From: JBBQXK01 sp038251625
GTDB lineage: Bacteria > Pseudomonadota > Alphaproteobacteria > Rhodobacterales > Rhodobacteraceae
Assembly: GCA_038251625.1 (NCBI GenBank)
Contig: JBBSBE010000048.1
Coordinates: forward strand, 1-25,351
Direction: 5' to 3'
DNA: 25,351 bases
Part shown: positions 15,319-23,406 of the stretch, piece by piece
Position numbering within the stretch: the stretch's first letter is position 1
Layout of the letters: each line of letters opens with the position of its first letter
Notes under the pieces: generated by a model
Seen by the model: the letters and a program-made list of their open reading frames with translations, nothing else
Database searches by the model: none
What the model was told of the DNA's origin: nothing
Program-made: the position numbers and the translations under genes

Positions 15319-16674
15319 ATGAAAACGATGACAAAACTCTCTGTCCTGGCGGGCCTCGGCGCGGGCCTTGCGGCCGCCCTGCCGGCCTGGGCGCAAGAGG
15401 CGACAGCAACTGCCGAGGTCGTGGTCGAAGCCGCAGCCCCGGTGATCGACAAGGGCGACGTGGCCTGGATGATGACATCCTCGCTGCTGGTGCTGTTCAT
15501 GCTGGTCCCGGGCCTCGGGCTTTTCTACGGCGGCCTCGTGCGGTCGAAGAACATGCTGAGCGTTCTGATGCAGTGCACCGTGATCGGCGCCGTCATGATG
15601 ATCGTCTGGGTGCTCTGGGGATACTCGGTCGCCTTTGGCGGCGGGACGAGCCCTTATTGGGGCGGGCTTGGCAAGGTCTTCTTGTCGGGCGTCACACTGG
15701 ACACGACGGCTGCGACATTCACCGATGGTGTGGTACTGCCTGAATACGTGTTCATCGCCTTCCAGATGACCTTCGCGGCCATCACCCCGGCCCTGATCGT
15801 CGGCGCCTTCGCCGAGCGGATCAAGTTTTCCTCCATCGTGGTCTTCATGGTGCTCTGGGCAACCTTCGTCTACTTCCCGATCGCCCACATGGTCTGGGAT
15901 GGCGCTGGCCTGATCTTCAACATGGGCGCCATCGACTTTGCTGGCGGCACCGTGGTCCACATCAATGCCGGGGTCGCGGGTCTTGTGGGCTGCATCATGG
16001 TTGGCAAGCGTATCGGCCTGGGCAAGGACATGATGGCCCCCCACTCGATGACGCTCACGCTTGTGGGCGCAGCGATGCTGTGGGTTGGCTGGTTCGGCTT
16101 CAACGCCGGGTCCAATCTCGAAGCGACGGCGGGTGCTACGCTTGCGATGATGAACACCTTCGTGGCAACGGCAGGCGCAATCCTGGCGTGGGTCCTGATC
16201 GAAGGTGCCGTGCGCGGCAAAGCCTCGATGCTGGGTGCTGCTTCGGGCATGATCACGGGTCTTGTGGCCATCACCCCGGCCTGTGGTACGGTCGGCCCGG
16301 TGGGCGCCATCGTCCTTGGCGCGGTCGCTTCGGTGGTCTGCTACTTCTTCGTCTCCACGGTGAAGAACAAGCTTGGCTATGACGACAGCCTTGATGTGTT
16401 CGGCATCCACGGGATCGGCGGGATCATCGGCGCCCTTGGCACCGGTATCCTGACCGCGCCCGGCTTCGGCGGCACGGGCGGCGAGGATTTCTCGATCGCC
16501 AGCCAGTTCATGATCCAGCTTCAGGCCGTGGTGATCACCGTTGTCTGGTGTGGCGTGGTGTCGGCGGTTCTCTTCGCGATCATCAAGGCCGTCATGGGTC
16601 TGCGCGTCAGCGAAGATGACGAGCGGGAAGGTCTGGACCAGACCTCGCACGGCGAAAGCGCCTATCACTCCTGA
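15319..16674 (+). CDS. amtB: Ammonium transporter AmtB
   Basis: Inner-membrane ammonium channel of the Amt/Mep/Rh family. The 451-residue protein has a cleavable signal peptide (1-25, ending PAWA before QEA), a periplasmic linker and then about eleven membrane helices. Key residues are D206 and H214 in IDFAGGTVVHINAG and H364 in FGIHGIGG, which correspond to E. coli D160, H168 and H318; the two histidines form the pore pair. ERIKFSSIVVFMVLW and FNAGSNLEAT are further Amt signatures. The cytoplasmic tail, SEDDEREGLDQTSHGESAYH, is where GlnK docks in related systems. It is co-transcribed with glnK and ends before a strong terminator. Confidence 0.96.
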   Translation: MKTMTKLSVLAGLGAGLAAALPAWAQEATATAEVVVEAAAPVIDKGDVAWMMTSSLLVLFMLVPGLGLFYGGLVRSKNMLSVLMQCTVIGAVMMIVWVLWGYSVAFGGGTSPYWGGLGKVFLSGVTLDTTAATFTDGVVLPEYVFIAFQMTFAAITPALIVGAFAERIKFSSIVVFMVLWATFVYFPIAHMVWDGAGLIFNMGAIDFAGGTVVHINAGVAGLVGCIMVGKRIGLGKDMMAPHSMTLTLVGAAMLWVGWFGFNAGSNLEATAGATLAMMNTFVATAGAILAWVLIEGAVRGKASMLGAASGMITGLVAITPACGTVGPVGAIVLGAVASVVCYFFVSTVKNKLGYDDSLDVFGIHGIGGIIGALGTGILTAPGFGGTGGEDFSIASQFMIQLQAVVITVVWCGVVSAVLFAIIKAVMGLRVSEDDEREGLDQTSHGESAYHS

Positions 16675-16700
16675 TCGCGTCCTCCCTCGCGATCGGATCT

Positions 16701-16729
16701 GGCCGGCGGAGCGATCCGCCGGCCTTTTT
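16701..16729 (+). terminator. Intrinsic terminator of glnK-amtB
   Basis: A perfect 10-bp stem GGCCGGCGGA/TCCGCCGGCC around GCGA, followed by TTTTT, 26 bases after the amtB stop. A second inverted repeat, GATCGCG/CGCGATC (16673-16679 with 16688-16694), starts at the stop codon itself and may add to it. The T-run is only on the plus strand. Confidence 0.92.
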
Positions 16730-16735
16730 CGTTCC

Positions 16736-17917
16736 TCAGATCCCGCAGGCCACCACCGCCCGGGCAAGGATCGGCACGGTTTCCGCGTTCAGCCCCGCGA
16801 TATTCATCCGGCTGTCCGATACCATATAGATGCCATGCTCTGCCCGCAGCCGCTCTACCTGCGCCTCGGTCGCGCCCAGGCGGCTGAACATGCCGCGATG
16901 ATCGGCCAGAAAATCGAAGCGGTCGGAATTCGTCAGCCGGCGCAATTCATCCGCCAGCCCCTGACGCAGCGTCAGCATGTTGGCCCGCACCTCTTCCAGT
17001 TCCGCCTCCCAGTCGGCACGCAATGCGGGATCGTTCAGGATCATCGTCACCAGACGCGCGCCATGATCGGGGGGAAAGCTGAAGTTCTGGCGGTTCAGCC
17101 AGGCAAGGTTTCCCTGCACCACCGCGCGCCGCGCCGGATCGCCGAGGGCGATCAGGATACCGGTACGTTCGCGGTAGATGCCGAAATTCTTGGAACAAGA
17201 GGCGGCAATCAGTACCTCGGGGCAGGCAGCGGCGATCAGGCGGGTGGCGGCTGCATCGGCAGTCAGTCCGTCGCCAAAGCCCTGATAGGCAAGGTCGATC
17301 ATCGGCACTGCGCCTTTGGCGTTCAAGAGCGCCGCAACCTCGGCCCATTGGTCCAGCGTCAGGTTGGCGCCCGTGGGGTTGTGGCAGCATCCGTGCAGCA
17401 GCACCACATCACCCGCCGCCACGCCTTGAAGATCGGCCATCATGCCGGCAAAATCCACGCCGCGCGTGGTCGCGTCGAAATAGCGGTACTCGGCCATCGG
17501 GATGCCAAGGTACCGGATGATCGACGGGTGGTTCGGCCATGTCGGGTTTGACAGCCACACCCGCGCGGCGGGTGCCGCCATCCGTATCAACTCCATCGCC
17601 TGCCGGATCGCACCGGTGCCCCCCGGCGTTGCCACCGCCGCCAACCTGTCCATCGGCGCATCATCGCCAAGGATCAGCCGCGCCATTGCTTCATGATAGG
17701 CGGGCTCGCCTGCCAGGCCGGTGTAGGTTTTCGTGCGCTCGGTTTCCCACAGCGTCTTCTCTGCCGCCTTCACCGCGCGCATGACCGGCGTCAGCCCCGT
17801 CGCATCCTTGTAGACGCCCACGCCAAGGTCGATCTTGCCTTCGCGCGGATCGTCCCGGTACATCGCGATCAACGCAAGGATCTTGTCCTGCGGCTGTGCC
17901 TTCAACGCATCGAGCAT
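16736..17917 (-). CDS. Class I amino acid aminotransferase (aromatic/aspartate type, TyrB-like)
   Basis: PLP enzyme of the aspartate/aromatic aminotransferase branch Ia, 393 residues. It opens with LDALKAQPQDKILALIAMYR and KIDLGVGVYKD (28-38), shows TYTGLAGEPAYHEAMA (64-79), HGCCHNPTGANLT (175-187) with the PLP-contacting Asn, MIDLAYQGFGDG (206-217), and the Schiff-base lysine K243 in SCSKNFGIYRERTG. The C-terminal SDSRMNIAGLN holds the substrate-carboxylate arginine. Aromatic amino acids, aspartate and possibly cysteine are candidate substrates. The start codon is only three bases after the sseA stop, so the two genes form an operon and a link through 3-mercaptopyruvate is plausible. Confidence 0.92.
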   Translation of the reverse strand: MLDALKAQPQDKILALIAMYRDDPREGKIDLGVGVYKDATGLTPVMRAVKAAEKTLWETERTKTYTGLAGEPAYHEAMARLILGDDAPMDRLAAVATPGGTGAIRQAMELIRMAAPAARVWLSNPTWPNHPSIIRYLGIPMAEYRYFDATTRGVDFAGMMADLQGVAAGDVVLLHGCCHNPTGANLTLDQWAEVAALLNAKGAVPMIDLAYQGFGDGLTADAAATRLIAAACPEVLIAASCSKNFGIYRERTGILIALGDPARRAVVQGNLAWLNRQNFSFPPDHGARLVTMILNDPALRADWEAELEEVRANMLTLRQGLADELRRLTNSDRFDFLADHRGMFSRLGATEAQVERLRAEHGIYMVSDSRMNIAGLNAETVPILARAVVACGI

Positions 17918-17920
17918 GGC

Positions 17921-18769
17921 TTATCCCTTCTCAACCTTCAGGTCGTCGTACATTCCCCATTCTGACCATGACCCATCGTAAAGCGCATGGTTGCGGTGGC
18001 CCAGACGTTCCAGTGCCAGGCTGAGGATGGCCGCCGTCACACCGGACCCGCAGGTGGTAATGACGGGCCTTTCCAGATCAATGCCCACGCTGGCGAAGGC
18101 GGCGGCAAGCCCGGAGGGTTCCTTCATCGTACCGTCGGGGTTCAACACTTCGGCAAAGGGCACGTTCTTCGATCCCGGAATATGCCCCGCGCGCAGGCCG
18201 GCTCGCGGTTCGGGCGCTTCACCCCGGAACCGCGCGGCAGACCTTGCATCGATGATCTCTGCCTGCGCGAGCTTTGAGGCCTGCGCCACCTGCGTCACAT
18301 CCTTCACCAGATGGTTCTGGCGGCTGACCGTGATATGACGGTCGCGCATCACGGGGGGCAGATCCTCCACCGCGCGGCCCTCGGCCCGCCACTTCGGAAA
18401 GCCGCCATCCAGAACGGCCACATCCATCTTGCCCATCAGCCGGAAAAGCCACCAGACGCGCGCCGCCGAAAAAAGCCCGGCGCCATCATAGACCACCACC
18501 TGATGCCCGTCGCCCACCCCCATCGCCCGCATCCGACTGATGAACTTTTCCGGCGGGGGGGCCATGTGCGGCAGGCTTGATCGGTGATCGCTCAGCTCAT
18601 CTATGTCGAAGAACCGTGCGCCGGGGATGTGGCTTGCGTCATACTCGGCCTTCGCGTCGCGCTTGTGGTCGGGCAAATACCACGATCCATCCAGCACGCG
18701 CAGGTCGGGGTCGGCCAGATGCGCGGCCAGCCAGTCGGTGGAAACGAGCGTTCGGGGATCATCAGGCAT
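17921..18769 (-). CDS. sseA: 3-mercaptopyruvate sulfurtransferase SseA
   Basis: Two-domain rhodanese-fold enzyme that moves sulfur from 3-mercaptopyruvate to thiols, thioredoxin or cyanide. The protein has 282 residues, normal for the family. The inactive N-terminal domain includes YDASHIPGARFFDIDELSD (43-61) and VYDGAGLFSAARVWW (93-107). The catalytic domain has IIDARSAARFRGEAPEPR (172-189), AGHIPGSKNVPF and the active-site loop CGSGVTA with C240; this loop is the mercaptopyruvate type, whereas thiosulfate sulfurtransferases carry CRxGx[RT]. The ATG at 18769 is preceded by AGGAGG. It is the first gene of an operon with the aminotransferase and is divergent from clpB. Confidence 0.94.
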   Translation of the reverse strand: MPDDPRTLVSTDWLAAHLADPDLRVLDGSWYLPDHKRDAKAEYDASHIPGARFFDIDELSDHRSSLPHMAPPPEKFISRMRAMGVGDGHQVVVYDGAGLFSAARVWWLFRLMGKMDVAVLDGGFPKWRAEGRAVEDLPPVMRDRHITVSRQNHLVKDVTQVAQASKLAQAEIIDARSAARFRGEAPEPRAGLRAGHIPGSKNVPFAEVLNPDGTMKEPSGLAAAFASVGIDLERPVITTCGSGVTAAILSLALERLGHRNHALYDGSWSEWGMYDDLKVEKG

Positions 18770-18858
18770 GTGGTATCCTCCTTTTCATCCGATTAGAGCC
18801 GACCCGGCAGACTGGCAAGCGGCTGCGCAATTTTCATGCGCGCCCGCCGTGCGGCATT

Positions 18859-18887
18859 CTTGCATCAGCGCCGCCCCTTACCCATGT
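18859..18887 (+). promoter_or_regulatory. Candidate heat-shock (RpoH/sigma-32) promoter of clpB
   Basis: CTTG (18859-18862) followed after 18 bases by CCCATGT (18881-18887) resembles the sigma-32 pattern CTTG plus CCCCAT. It lies 68 bases before the clpB start, in the correct strand, and clpB is a standard RpoH target. This would give a leader of roughly 60 bases. The match is by eye only. Confidence 0.5.
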
Positions 18888-18954
18888 CAGCGTCAAGGCC
18901 AACCCGGCGTGCCATGATGGGCGTCAGTGCGGTGCTAACCAGAGGAGATGACCG

Positions 18955-21567
18955 ATGAACCTGGAAAAGTTCACCGAGCGGTCGCGCGGCTTCATTCAGG
19001 CGGCCCAGACCATCGCGACGCGGGAAAGCCACCAGCGGCTGGCCCCCGAACATCTGCTGAAAGCGATCATGGATGACGATCAGGGGCTGGCATCCAACCT
19101 GATCCGCAAGGCAGGCGGCGCGCCCGAACGCGTGACCGAAGCGCTGGCCGCGATCATGGCCAAGCTGACCAAGGTCACCGGCGATGCCCAGCCCTTCATG
19201 GACCCCGGCCTCGTGCGCGTGCTGGACGAGGCCGAGAAGGTTGCCAAGAAGGCGGGCGACAGCTTTGTACCTGTTGAGCGGCTGCTGATGGCGCTGGCGC
19301 TGGTGCCGTCCAAGGCCAAGGACGCGTTGGACGCAGGTGCCGTCACGCCGCAAAAGCTCAACACCGCGATCAACGATATCCGCAAGGGCCGGACCGCAGA
19401 CAGCGCATCGGCCGAAGAAGGCTATGACGCGCTTAAGAAATACGCGCGCGACCTGACCGAAGCCGCCGAAAAGGGCAAGATCGACCCCATTATCGGCCGG
19501 GATGAGGAAATTCGCCGCGCCATGCAGGTGCTGTCGCGCCGCACCAAGAACAACCCCGTGCTGATCGGCGAACCCGGCGTTGGCAAGACGGCCATCGCCG
19601 AGGGCCTTGCGCTGAGGATCATTGATGGTGACGTGCCGGAATCGCTGCGCAACAAGCGCCTGATGGCGCTCGACATGGGCGCCCTGATCGCGGGCACCAA
19701 ATATCGCGGCGAGTTCGAGGAAAGGCTGAAGTCGATCCTGAAGGAAATCGAGGCTGCGGCGGGCGAGGTGATCCTCTTCATCGACGAGATGCACACCCTT
19801 GTCGGGGCGGGCAAATCCGAAGGGGCCATGGATGCCGCGAACCTGATCAAGCCTGCGCTCGCGCGGGGTGAATTGCACTGCATCGGTGCCACGACGCTGG
19901 ATGAATACCGCAAGCACGTGGAAAAGGACGCGGCGCTGGCGCGGCGGTTCCAGCCGATCTTTGTCAGCGAGCCGACGGTCGAAGACACCATCAGCATCCT
20001 GCGCGGCATCAAGGAAAAGTACGAACTGCACCACGGCGTGCGGATCAGCGACAGCGCGCTGGTCGCGGCGGCCACGCTCAGCCACCGCTACATCACCGAT
20101 CGTTTCCTGCCCGACAAGGCCATCGACCTTGTGGACGAAGCGGCCAGCCGCCTGCGGATGGAGGTGGACAGCAAACCCGAGGCGCTGGACGCCCTTGATC
20201 GTGCGATCCTGCAACTGCAGATCGAGGCCGAGGCGCTGAAGAAGGAAGACGACACGGCGTCGAAGGACCGGCTGGCCAAGCTGGAAAAGGATTTGTCTGA
20301 CCTTCAGGAACAGTCGGCAGAAATGACGGCCCAATGGCAGGCCGAACGCGACAAGCTGGAAATCGCGCGCGGGCTGAAAGAACAGCTTGATCGGGCACGG
20401 GCCGAGCTTGATCAGGCCAAGCGCGAAGGCAACCTTGCCCGCGCGGGCGAGCTTTCCTATGGCATCATCCCGGGTCTGGAAAAGCAACTCGCAGACGCCG
20501 AGGCCCGCGAGGGCGAGGAACTGGTGACAGAGGTTGTCCGTCCCGAACAGATCGCCGAAGTGGTGGAACGCTGGACGGGTATCCCCACCTCCAAGATGCT
20601 GGAGGGCGAGCGCGACAAGCTTCTGAAGATGGAAGAAGAGCTTTCCAAACGCGTCGTAGGCCAGGGCCCGGCGGTCACCGCCGTCGCCAATGCCGTGCGC
20701 CGTGCCCGGGCGGGCCTGAACGACGAGAACCGCCCGCTCGGGTCGTTCCTGTTCCTCGGTCCCACCGGCGTCGGCAAGACCGAGTTGACCAAGGCCGTCG
20801 CCGCCTATCTGTTCGACGACGATCAGGCGATGGTCCGCATCGACATGTCGGAGTTCATGGAAAAGCACGCCGTGTCGCGCCTGATCGGCGCGCCCCCCGG
20901 CTATGTGGGCTATGATGAGGGCGGAGTGCTGACCGAGGCTGTCCGCCGCCGACCCTATCAGGTTATCCTGTTTGACGAGGTCGAAAAGGCACACCCCGAC
21001 GTGTTCAACGTGCTGCTGCAGGTGCTCGATGACGGGGTGCTGACCGATGGTCAGGGCCGCCGCGTCGATTTCAAGCAGACGCTGATCGTGCTGACCTCGA
21101 ATCTCGGGGCCTATGCGCTTAGCCAGTTGCCGGACGGTGCAGACCCCACAGAGGCGCGCTCACAGGTGATGGAGGCGGTGCGCGCGCACTTCCGCCCCGA
21201 GTTCCTGAACCGGCTGGACGAGACGGTGATCTTTGATCGCCTCGGGCGGTCGGATATGGCCGGGATCGTGACCATCCAACTCAAGCTGCTGGAAAAGCGG
21301 CTGGCGGGGCGCAAGATCGTGCTTGATATCGATGATGGCGCGCGGGCTTGGCTGGCCGACGAAGGCTATGATCCGGTCTTCGGCGCGCGGCCTCTGAAGC
21401 GCGTGATCCAGCGCCATCTGCAGGATCCCTTGGCCGAGATGATCCTTGCGGGCGACGTGCCTGACGGGACGACGATCAAGGTGGGCGCGGGTGCCGAAGG
21501 CCTCATCATCGGCGACCGTCTCAGCGCCTCACGGCGTGAACCGCCGCAGGCGGCGGTGCTGCACTGA
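18955..21567 (+). CDS. clpB: ATP-dependent chaperone ClpB
   Basis: Hexameric AAA+ disaggregase that works with DnaK to rescue aggregated proteins after heat stress. The 870-residue protein has the full-length plan. It has an N-terminal Clp-N domain (about 1-145, MNLEKFTERSRGFIQAAQT opening), NBD1 with Walker A GEPGVGKT (205-212) and FIDEMHTLVGAG, and a long middle coiled coil (about 405-530). NBD2 follows with Walker A GPTGVGKT (602-609) and LFDEVEKAHPDV, then the C-terminal domain with YDPVFGARPLKRVIQ. The start has AGGAG nine bases upstream. It is monocistronic between a likely RpoH promoter and a strong terminator, and divergent from sseA. Confidence 0.98.
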   Translation: MNLEKFTERSRGFIQAAQTIATRESHQRLAPEHLLKAIMDDDQGLASNLIRKAGGAPERVTEALAAIMAKLTKVTGDAQPFMDPGLVRVLDEAEKVAKKAGDSFVPVERLLMALALVPSKAKDALDAGAVTPQKLNTAINDIRKGRTADSASAEEGYDALKKYARDLTEAAEKGKIDPIIGRDEEIRRAMQVLSRRTKNNPVLIGEPGVGKTAIAEGLALRIIDGDVPESLRNKRLMALDMGALIAGTKYRGEFEERLKSILKEIEAAAGEVILFIDEMHTLVGAGKSEGAMDAANLIKPALARGELHCIGATTLDEYRKHVEKDAALARRFQPIFVSEPTVEDTISILRGIKEKYELHHGVRISDSALVAAATLSHRYITDRFLPDKAIDLVDEAASRLRMEVDSKPEALDALDRAILQLQIEAEALKKEDDTASKDRLAKLEKDLSDLQEQSAEMTAQWQAERDKLEIARGLKEQLDRARAELDQAKREGNLARAGELSYGIIPGLEKQLADAEAREGEELVTEVVRPEQIAEVVERWTGIPTSKMLEGERDKLLKMEEELSKRVVGQGPAVTAVANAVRRARAGLNDENRPLGSFLFLGPTGVGKTELTKAVAAYLFDDDQAMVRIDMSEFMEKHAVSRLIGAPPGYVGYDEGGVLTEAVRRRPYQVILFDEVEKAHPDVFNVLLQVLDDGVLTDGQGRRVDFKQTLIVLTSNLGAYALSQLPDGADPTEARSQVMEAVRAHFRPEFLNRLDETVIFDRLGRSDMAGIVTIQLKLLEKRLAGRKIVLDIDDGARAWLADEGYDPVFGARPLKRVIQRHLQDPLAEMILAGDVPDGTTIKVGAGAEGLIIGDRLSASRREPPQAAVLH

Positions 21568-21570
21568 ACC

Positions 21571-21597
21571 AAAGGGGGCCTTCGGGCCCCCTTTTTT
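21571..21597 (+). terminator. Intrinsic terminator of clpB
   Basis: AAAGGGGGCC-TTCG-GGCCCCCTTTTTT is a stable stem with a UUCG tetraloop and a T6 run, starting four bases after the clpB stop. The A-tract on the left makes it potentially active in both directions. Confidence 0.95.
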
Positions 21598-22029
21598 GCA
21601 GATTGGTGCCGCTGCTGACTGCGCCGCACAAGCGCCTTTCGCGGGGCCCGCGTCGCCCCGTTCGATGCCTGACCTTGCGAACACGAAGTTCCACTCATCC
21701 GGCGGTCGGATGCAACTATTGCCCCTCACAGGGGAACTGATGGCCCATCTGCAGTGTTACGTCCCCGCCCAAGCCCGATGCCACGCCGAAGCCGTGCCTT
21801 AGGCAAGGTCCGCAAGTCAGAGTTTCTTCGACAAGGGCAGGATCGAAGTTGCACCGCCCCGGGCGTCGATATGTTAAAAAGTGGTTAGCGGAAATATGCA
21901 AGCCATTGAAATCATTGATTGGGAATTCGTGTCCACACGTGCGACACTTTTCTCATCCCTTGGAGGGGCCTTGAATCTTTCGGCACGCATGCCCTTCCTT
22001 CGTTCCATGTGCCTCAATAGGAGTGTTCA
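21598..22029. other. Long non-coding gap upstream of the duplicated secreted protein
   Basis: About 430 bases without a credible gene; open frames here lack ribosome-binding sites and known motifs. The right half holds an AT-rich island (about 21868-21925) in GC-rich surroundings, probably promoter DNA. Inside it TTAA-N7-TTAG (21874-21888) is one base off the CtrA consensus TTAA-N7-TTAA. Next to it TGTCCACACGTGCGACAC (21930-21947) is nearly palindromic (GTGTC outward from GACAC) and almost identical to a site at 5588-5605. A GGAGGGG (21962-21968) and AGGAG (22020-22024) precede the next gene. I cannot identify an RNA gene, but a small RNA is possible. Confidence 0.5.
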
Positions 22030-22581
22030 ATGCGACCCCGCCTTGCATTCGTAGCCGCCGCCCTGATCGTTCTCGCCGCGCCCGCCTTCGCACAGGGCGG
22101 CAGGTCCGATCGTGCCCGCGAAGCCTGCCTTGATGAAGCCGCCCGTCAGGGCCTGCGCGTCGTGTCTGTCGGCGACGCTCAGGAAGTTGGAGACTATCAG
22201 GATCGGTTGAAAAGTACCGTCTTCATGCTTGAGCTCGCGAACCGCGGGCGGGCGGAAATGGCGCGGTGCAGCGTACGGGCAGGGGCGGCGGGCGCCTCTT
22301 TGACCTTGCTGGGCCGCGCGGAAAGACGCCCTGAAAAGTCGCGCGAACGGGGCGTCGAAATTCCATCCCTTCGTGCCACGCAGGAACGCTGCGAACGTAC
22401 AGCCAGACAGGCAGGATACAGGGTGCAGCGATTGGTGGATCAGAAGGATCGGTTCTCCCGCGACCGTGTCGACGGGCGCGTGACCCGCCTCAACCTGCGC
22501 CGTGATGGCCGCGATCTTCGGCTGGTCTGCACCTTCGATTTCCGACGCGACCGCATGACGACCGAACTTTCCCGGCGTTGA
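22030..22581 (+). CDS. Secreted protein of two tandem four-cysteine repeats, unknown function
   Basis: A 183-residue exported protein. The signal peptide is 1-21 (hydrophobic LAFVAAALIVLAAPAFA). The mature part is very arginine-rich and contains two copies of one unit: C33 to C80 and C121 to C167, each about 47 residues. In both copies the cysteine is followed at the same distances by G (+8), R-V (+10, +11) and D (+16), then D-R, L-x-L, G-R and the closing cysteine with a single one-residue gap. Each unit probably forms one disulfide-closed domain. I recognise no family. The ATG at 22030 has AGGAG five bases upstream. It stands alone, convergent with the fasciclin gene. Confidence 0.75.
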   Translation: MRPRLAFVAAALIVLAAPAFAQGGRSDRAREACLDEAARQGLRVVSVGDAQEVGDYQDRLKSTVFMLELANRGRAEMARCSVRAGAAGASLTLLGRAERRPEKSRERGVEIPSLRATQERCERTARQAGYRVQRLVDQKDRFSRDRVDGRVTRLNLRRDGRDLRLVCTFDFRRDRMTTELSRR

Positions 22582-22590
22582 TGTCAGAAA

Positions 22591-22624
22591 TCCGGCAGGC
22601 GGGGCCCGTGCCCTGCCTGCCGGA
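22591..22624. terminator. Hairpin between convergent genes
   Basis: TCCGGCAGGC (22591-22600) pairs with GCCTGCCGGA (22615-22624), a perfect 10-bp stem, and the inner bases (GGGC/GCCC) can extend it. It sits between the stop codons of two convergent genes (22581 and 22633). There is no T-run in either direction, so it is a likely but not textbook bidirectional terminator. Confidence 0.55.
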
Positions 22625-22632
22625 CCGTCGCC

Positions 22633-23109
22633 TTACATCGGCGGCAGGATCACGCTGTCGATCACGTGGATCACACCATTCGTGGTCTCGATATCGGCCG
22701 CCGAGATCACGGCGCCATCAACCTTCGGCCCGCCGTCGAGCGTGATGGTCACCTCCGCGCCATTCACGGTCGCGGCTTTCAGGCCTTCGCTGAGATCGGT
22801 CGACATCACCTTGCCCGGGACAACGTGATACGTCAGCACCGCTACCAGCTTGTCCTTGTTCTCGGGCTTCAGCAGGTCCTCGACGGTGCCTGCGGGCAGC
22901 GCCGCAAAGGCCGCGTCTGTCGGCGCGAAGACGGTGAACGGGCCAGGCCCCTTCAGCGTGTCCACAAGTCCGGCCGCCTGTACGGCAGCCACGAGCGTGG
23001 TAAAGTTACCGGCGGCAACGGCGGTATCAACGATATCCATTTCAGCGGCATGCACAGGTGCAGCCAGCGCTGTGGCGGCGGTCAGTGCGAGAAAGGTTCT
23101 GCGAAACAT
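22633..23109 (-). CDS. Exported fasciclin (FAS1) domain protein
   Basis: A 158-residue protein with a signal peptide (1-21, cleavage after VHA) and a single FAS1 domain filling the rest. Visible FAS1 features are the H1 motif GPFTVFAPTDAAFAALPAGT (56-75), LKPENKDKLVAVLTYHVVPG (80-99) with the central YH pair, and the H2 motif NGVIHVIDSVILP (144-156). Single-domain bacterial FAS1 proteins are cell-surface or periplasmic and are linked to adhesion or matrix; some respond to singlet oxygen or stress in photosynthetic relatives. The ATG at 23109 has GGAG upstream; the frame continues further up but would lose the signal peptide. It is divergent from msrP. Confidence 0.92.
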   Translation of the reverse strand: MFRRTFLALTAATALAAPVHAAEMDIVDTAVAAGNFTTLVAAVQAAGLVDTLKGPGPFTVFAPTDAAFAALPAGTVEDLLKPENKDKLVAVLTYHVVPGKVMSTDLSEGLKAATVNGAEVTITLDGGPKVDGAVISAADIETTNGVIHVIDSVILPPM

Positions 23110-23406
23110 GGTGTCACTCCGTTTTTCATCACCAATTGACTTGGCAATGACAAAACGCGCGAGGTTACCGCGCGGATGCCGATCACATTCCCGCAGCAGC
23201 CCGTTGCCAGCGCGCGATGCCGCGCTAAGCCCGGTCCTGCCACGACTTCCAACCAAAAACCTGTGACCGGGCGTGAAACCCCGTGAGGCCCTGGCGGCAC
23301 CTGCAGCGAACAAATGTTGCAGGGCCTGCCGGAAACGTGAGGAAACTTCTGGCCTCGGAAGACGTATTTGGGATCAGATGCAGAAGGCAGGCGAAAGGTC
23401 AGGCAC
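23110..23406. other. Divergent intergenic region, fasciclin gene and msrP
   Basis: About 300 bases with no credible gene. Near the fasciclin side, on the minus strand, TTGTCA and TTGCCA hexamers (around 23135-23155) could be -35 elements. Near msrP lie two GGAAAC copies ten bases apart (23331-23336 and 23341-23346), the second suitably placed for an ECF-type promoter. The middle part, about 23170-23290, shows nothing I can interpret. Confidence 0.4.
23341..23366 (+). promoter_or_regulatory. Candidate ECF-sigma promoter of msrPQ
   Basis: GGAAAC (23341-23346), a 16-base spacer, then CGTA (23363-23366) resembles the GGAAC-N16/17-CGTT pattern of extracytoplasmic-function sigma factors. Transcription would start near 23373, about 35 bases before msrP. 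An ECF link suits an oxidative envelope repair system, but the motif is short and seen only by eye. Confidence 0.35.

Noticed and set aside
15271..16767. 498-codon minus-strand open frame opposite amtB
   Set aside because: Composition is rich in His, Asp, Gly and Arg as in antisense shadows of membrane protein genes; AmtB on the plus strand is unambiguous.
18865..20994. 709-codon minus-strand open frame opposite clpB
   Set aside because: Typical antisense frame of a high-GC gene; no family features, while the plus strand encodes complete ClpB.
21446..21802. Open frame overlapping the end of clpB and the following gap
   Set aside because: It crosses the clpB terminator, has no ribosome-binding site and no recognisable product.
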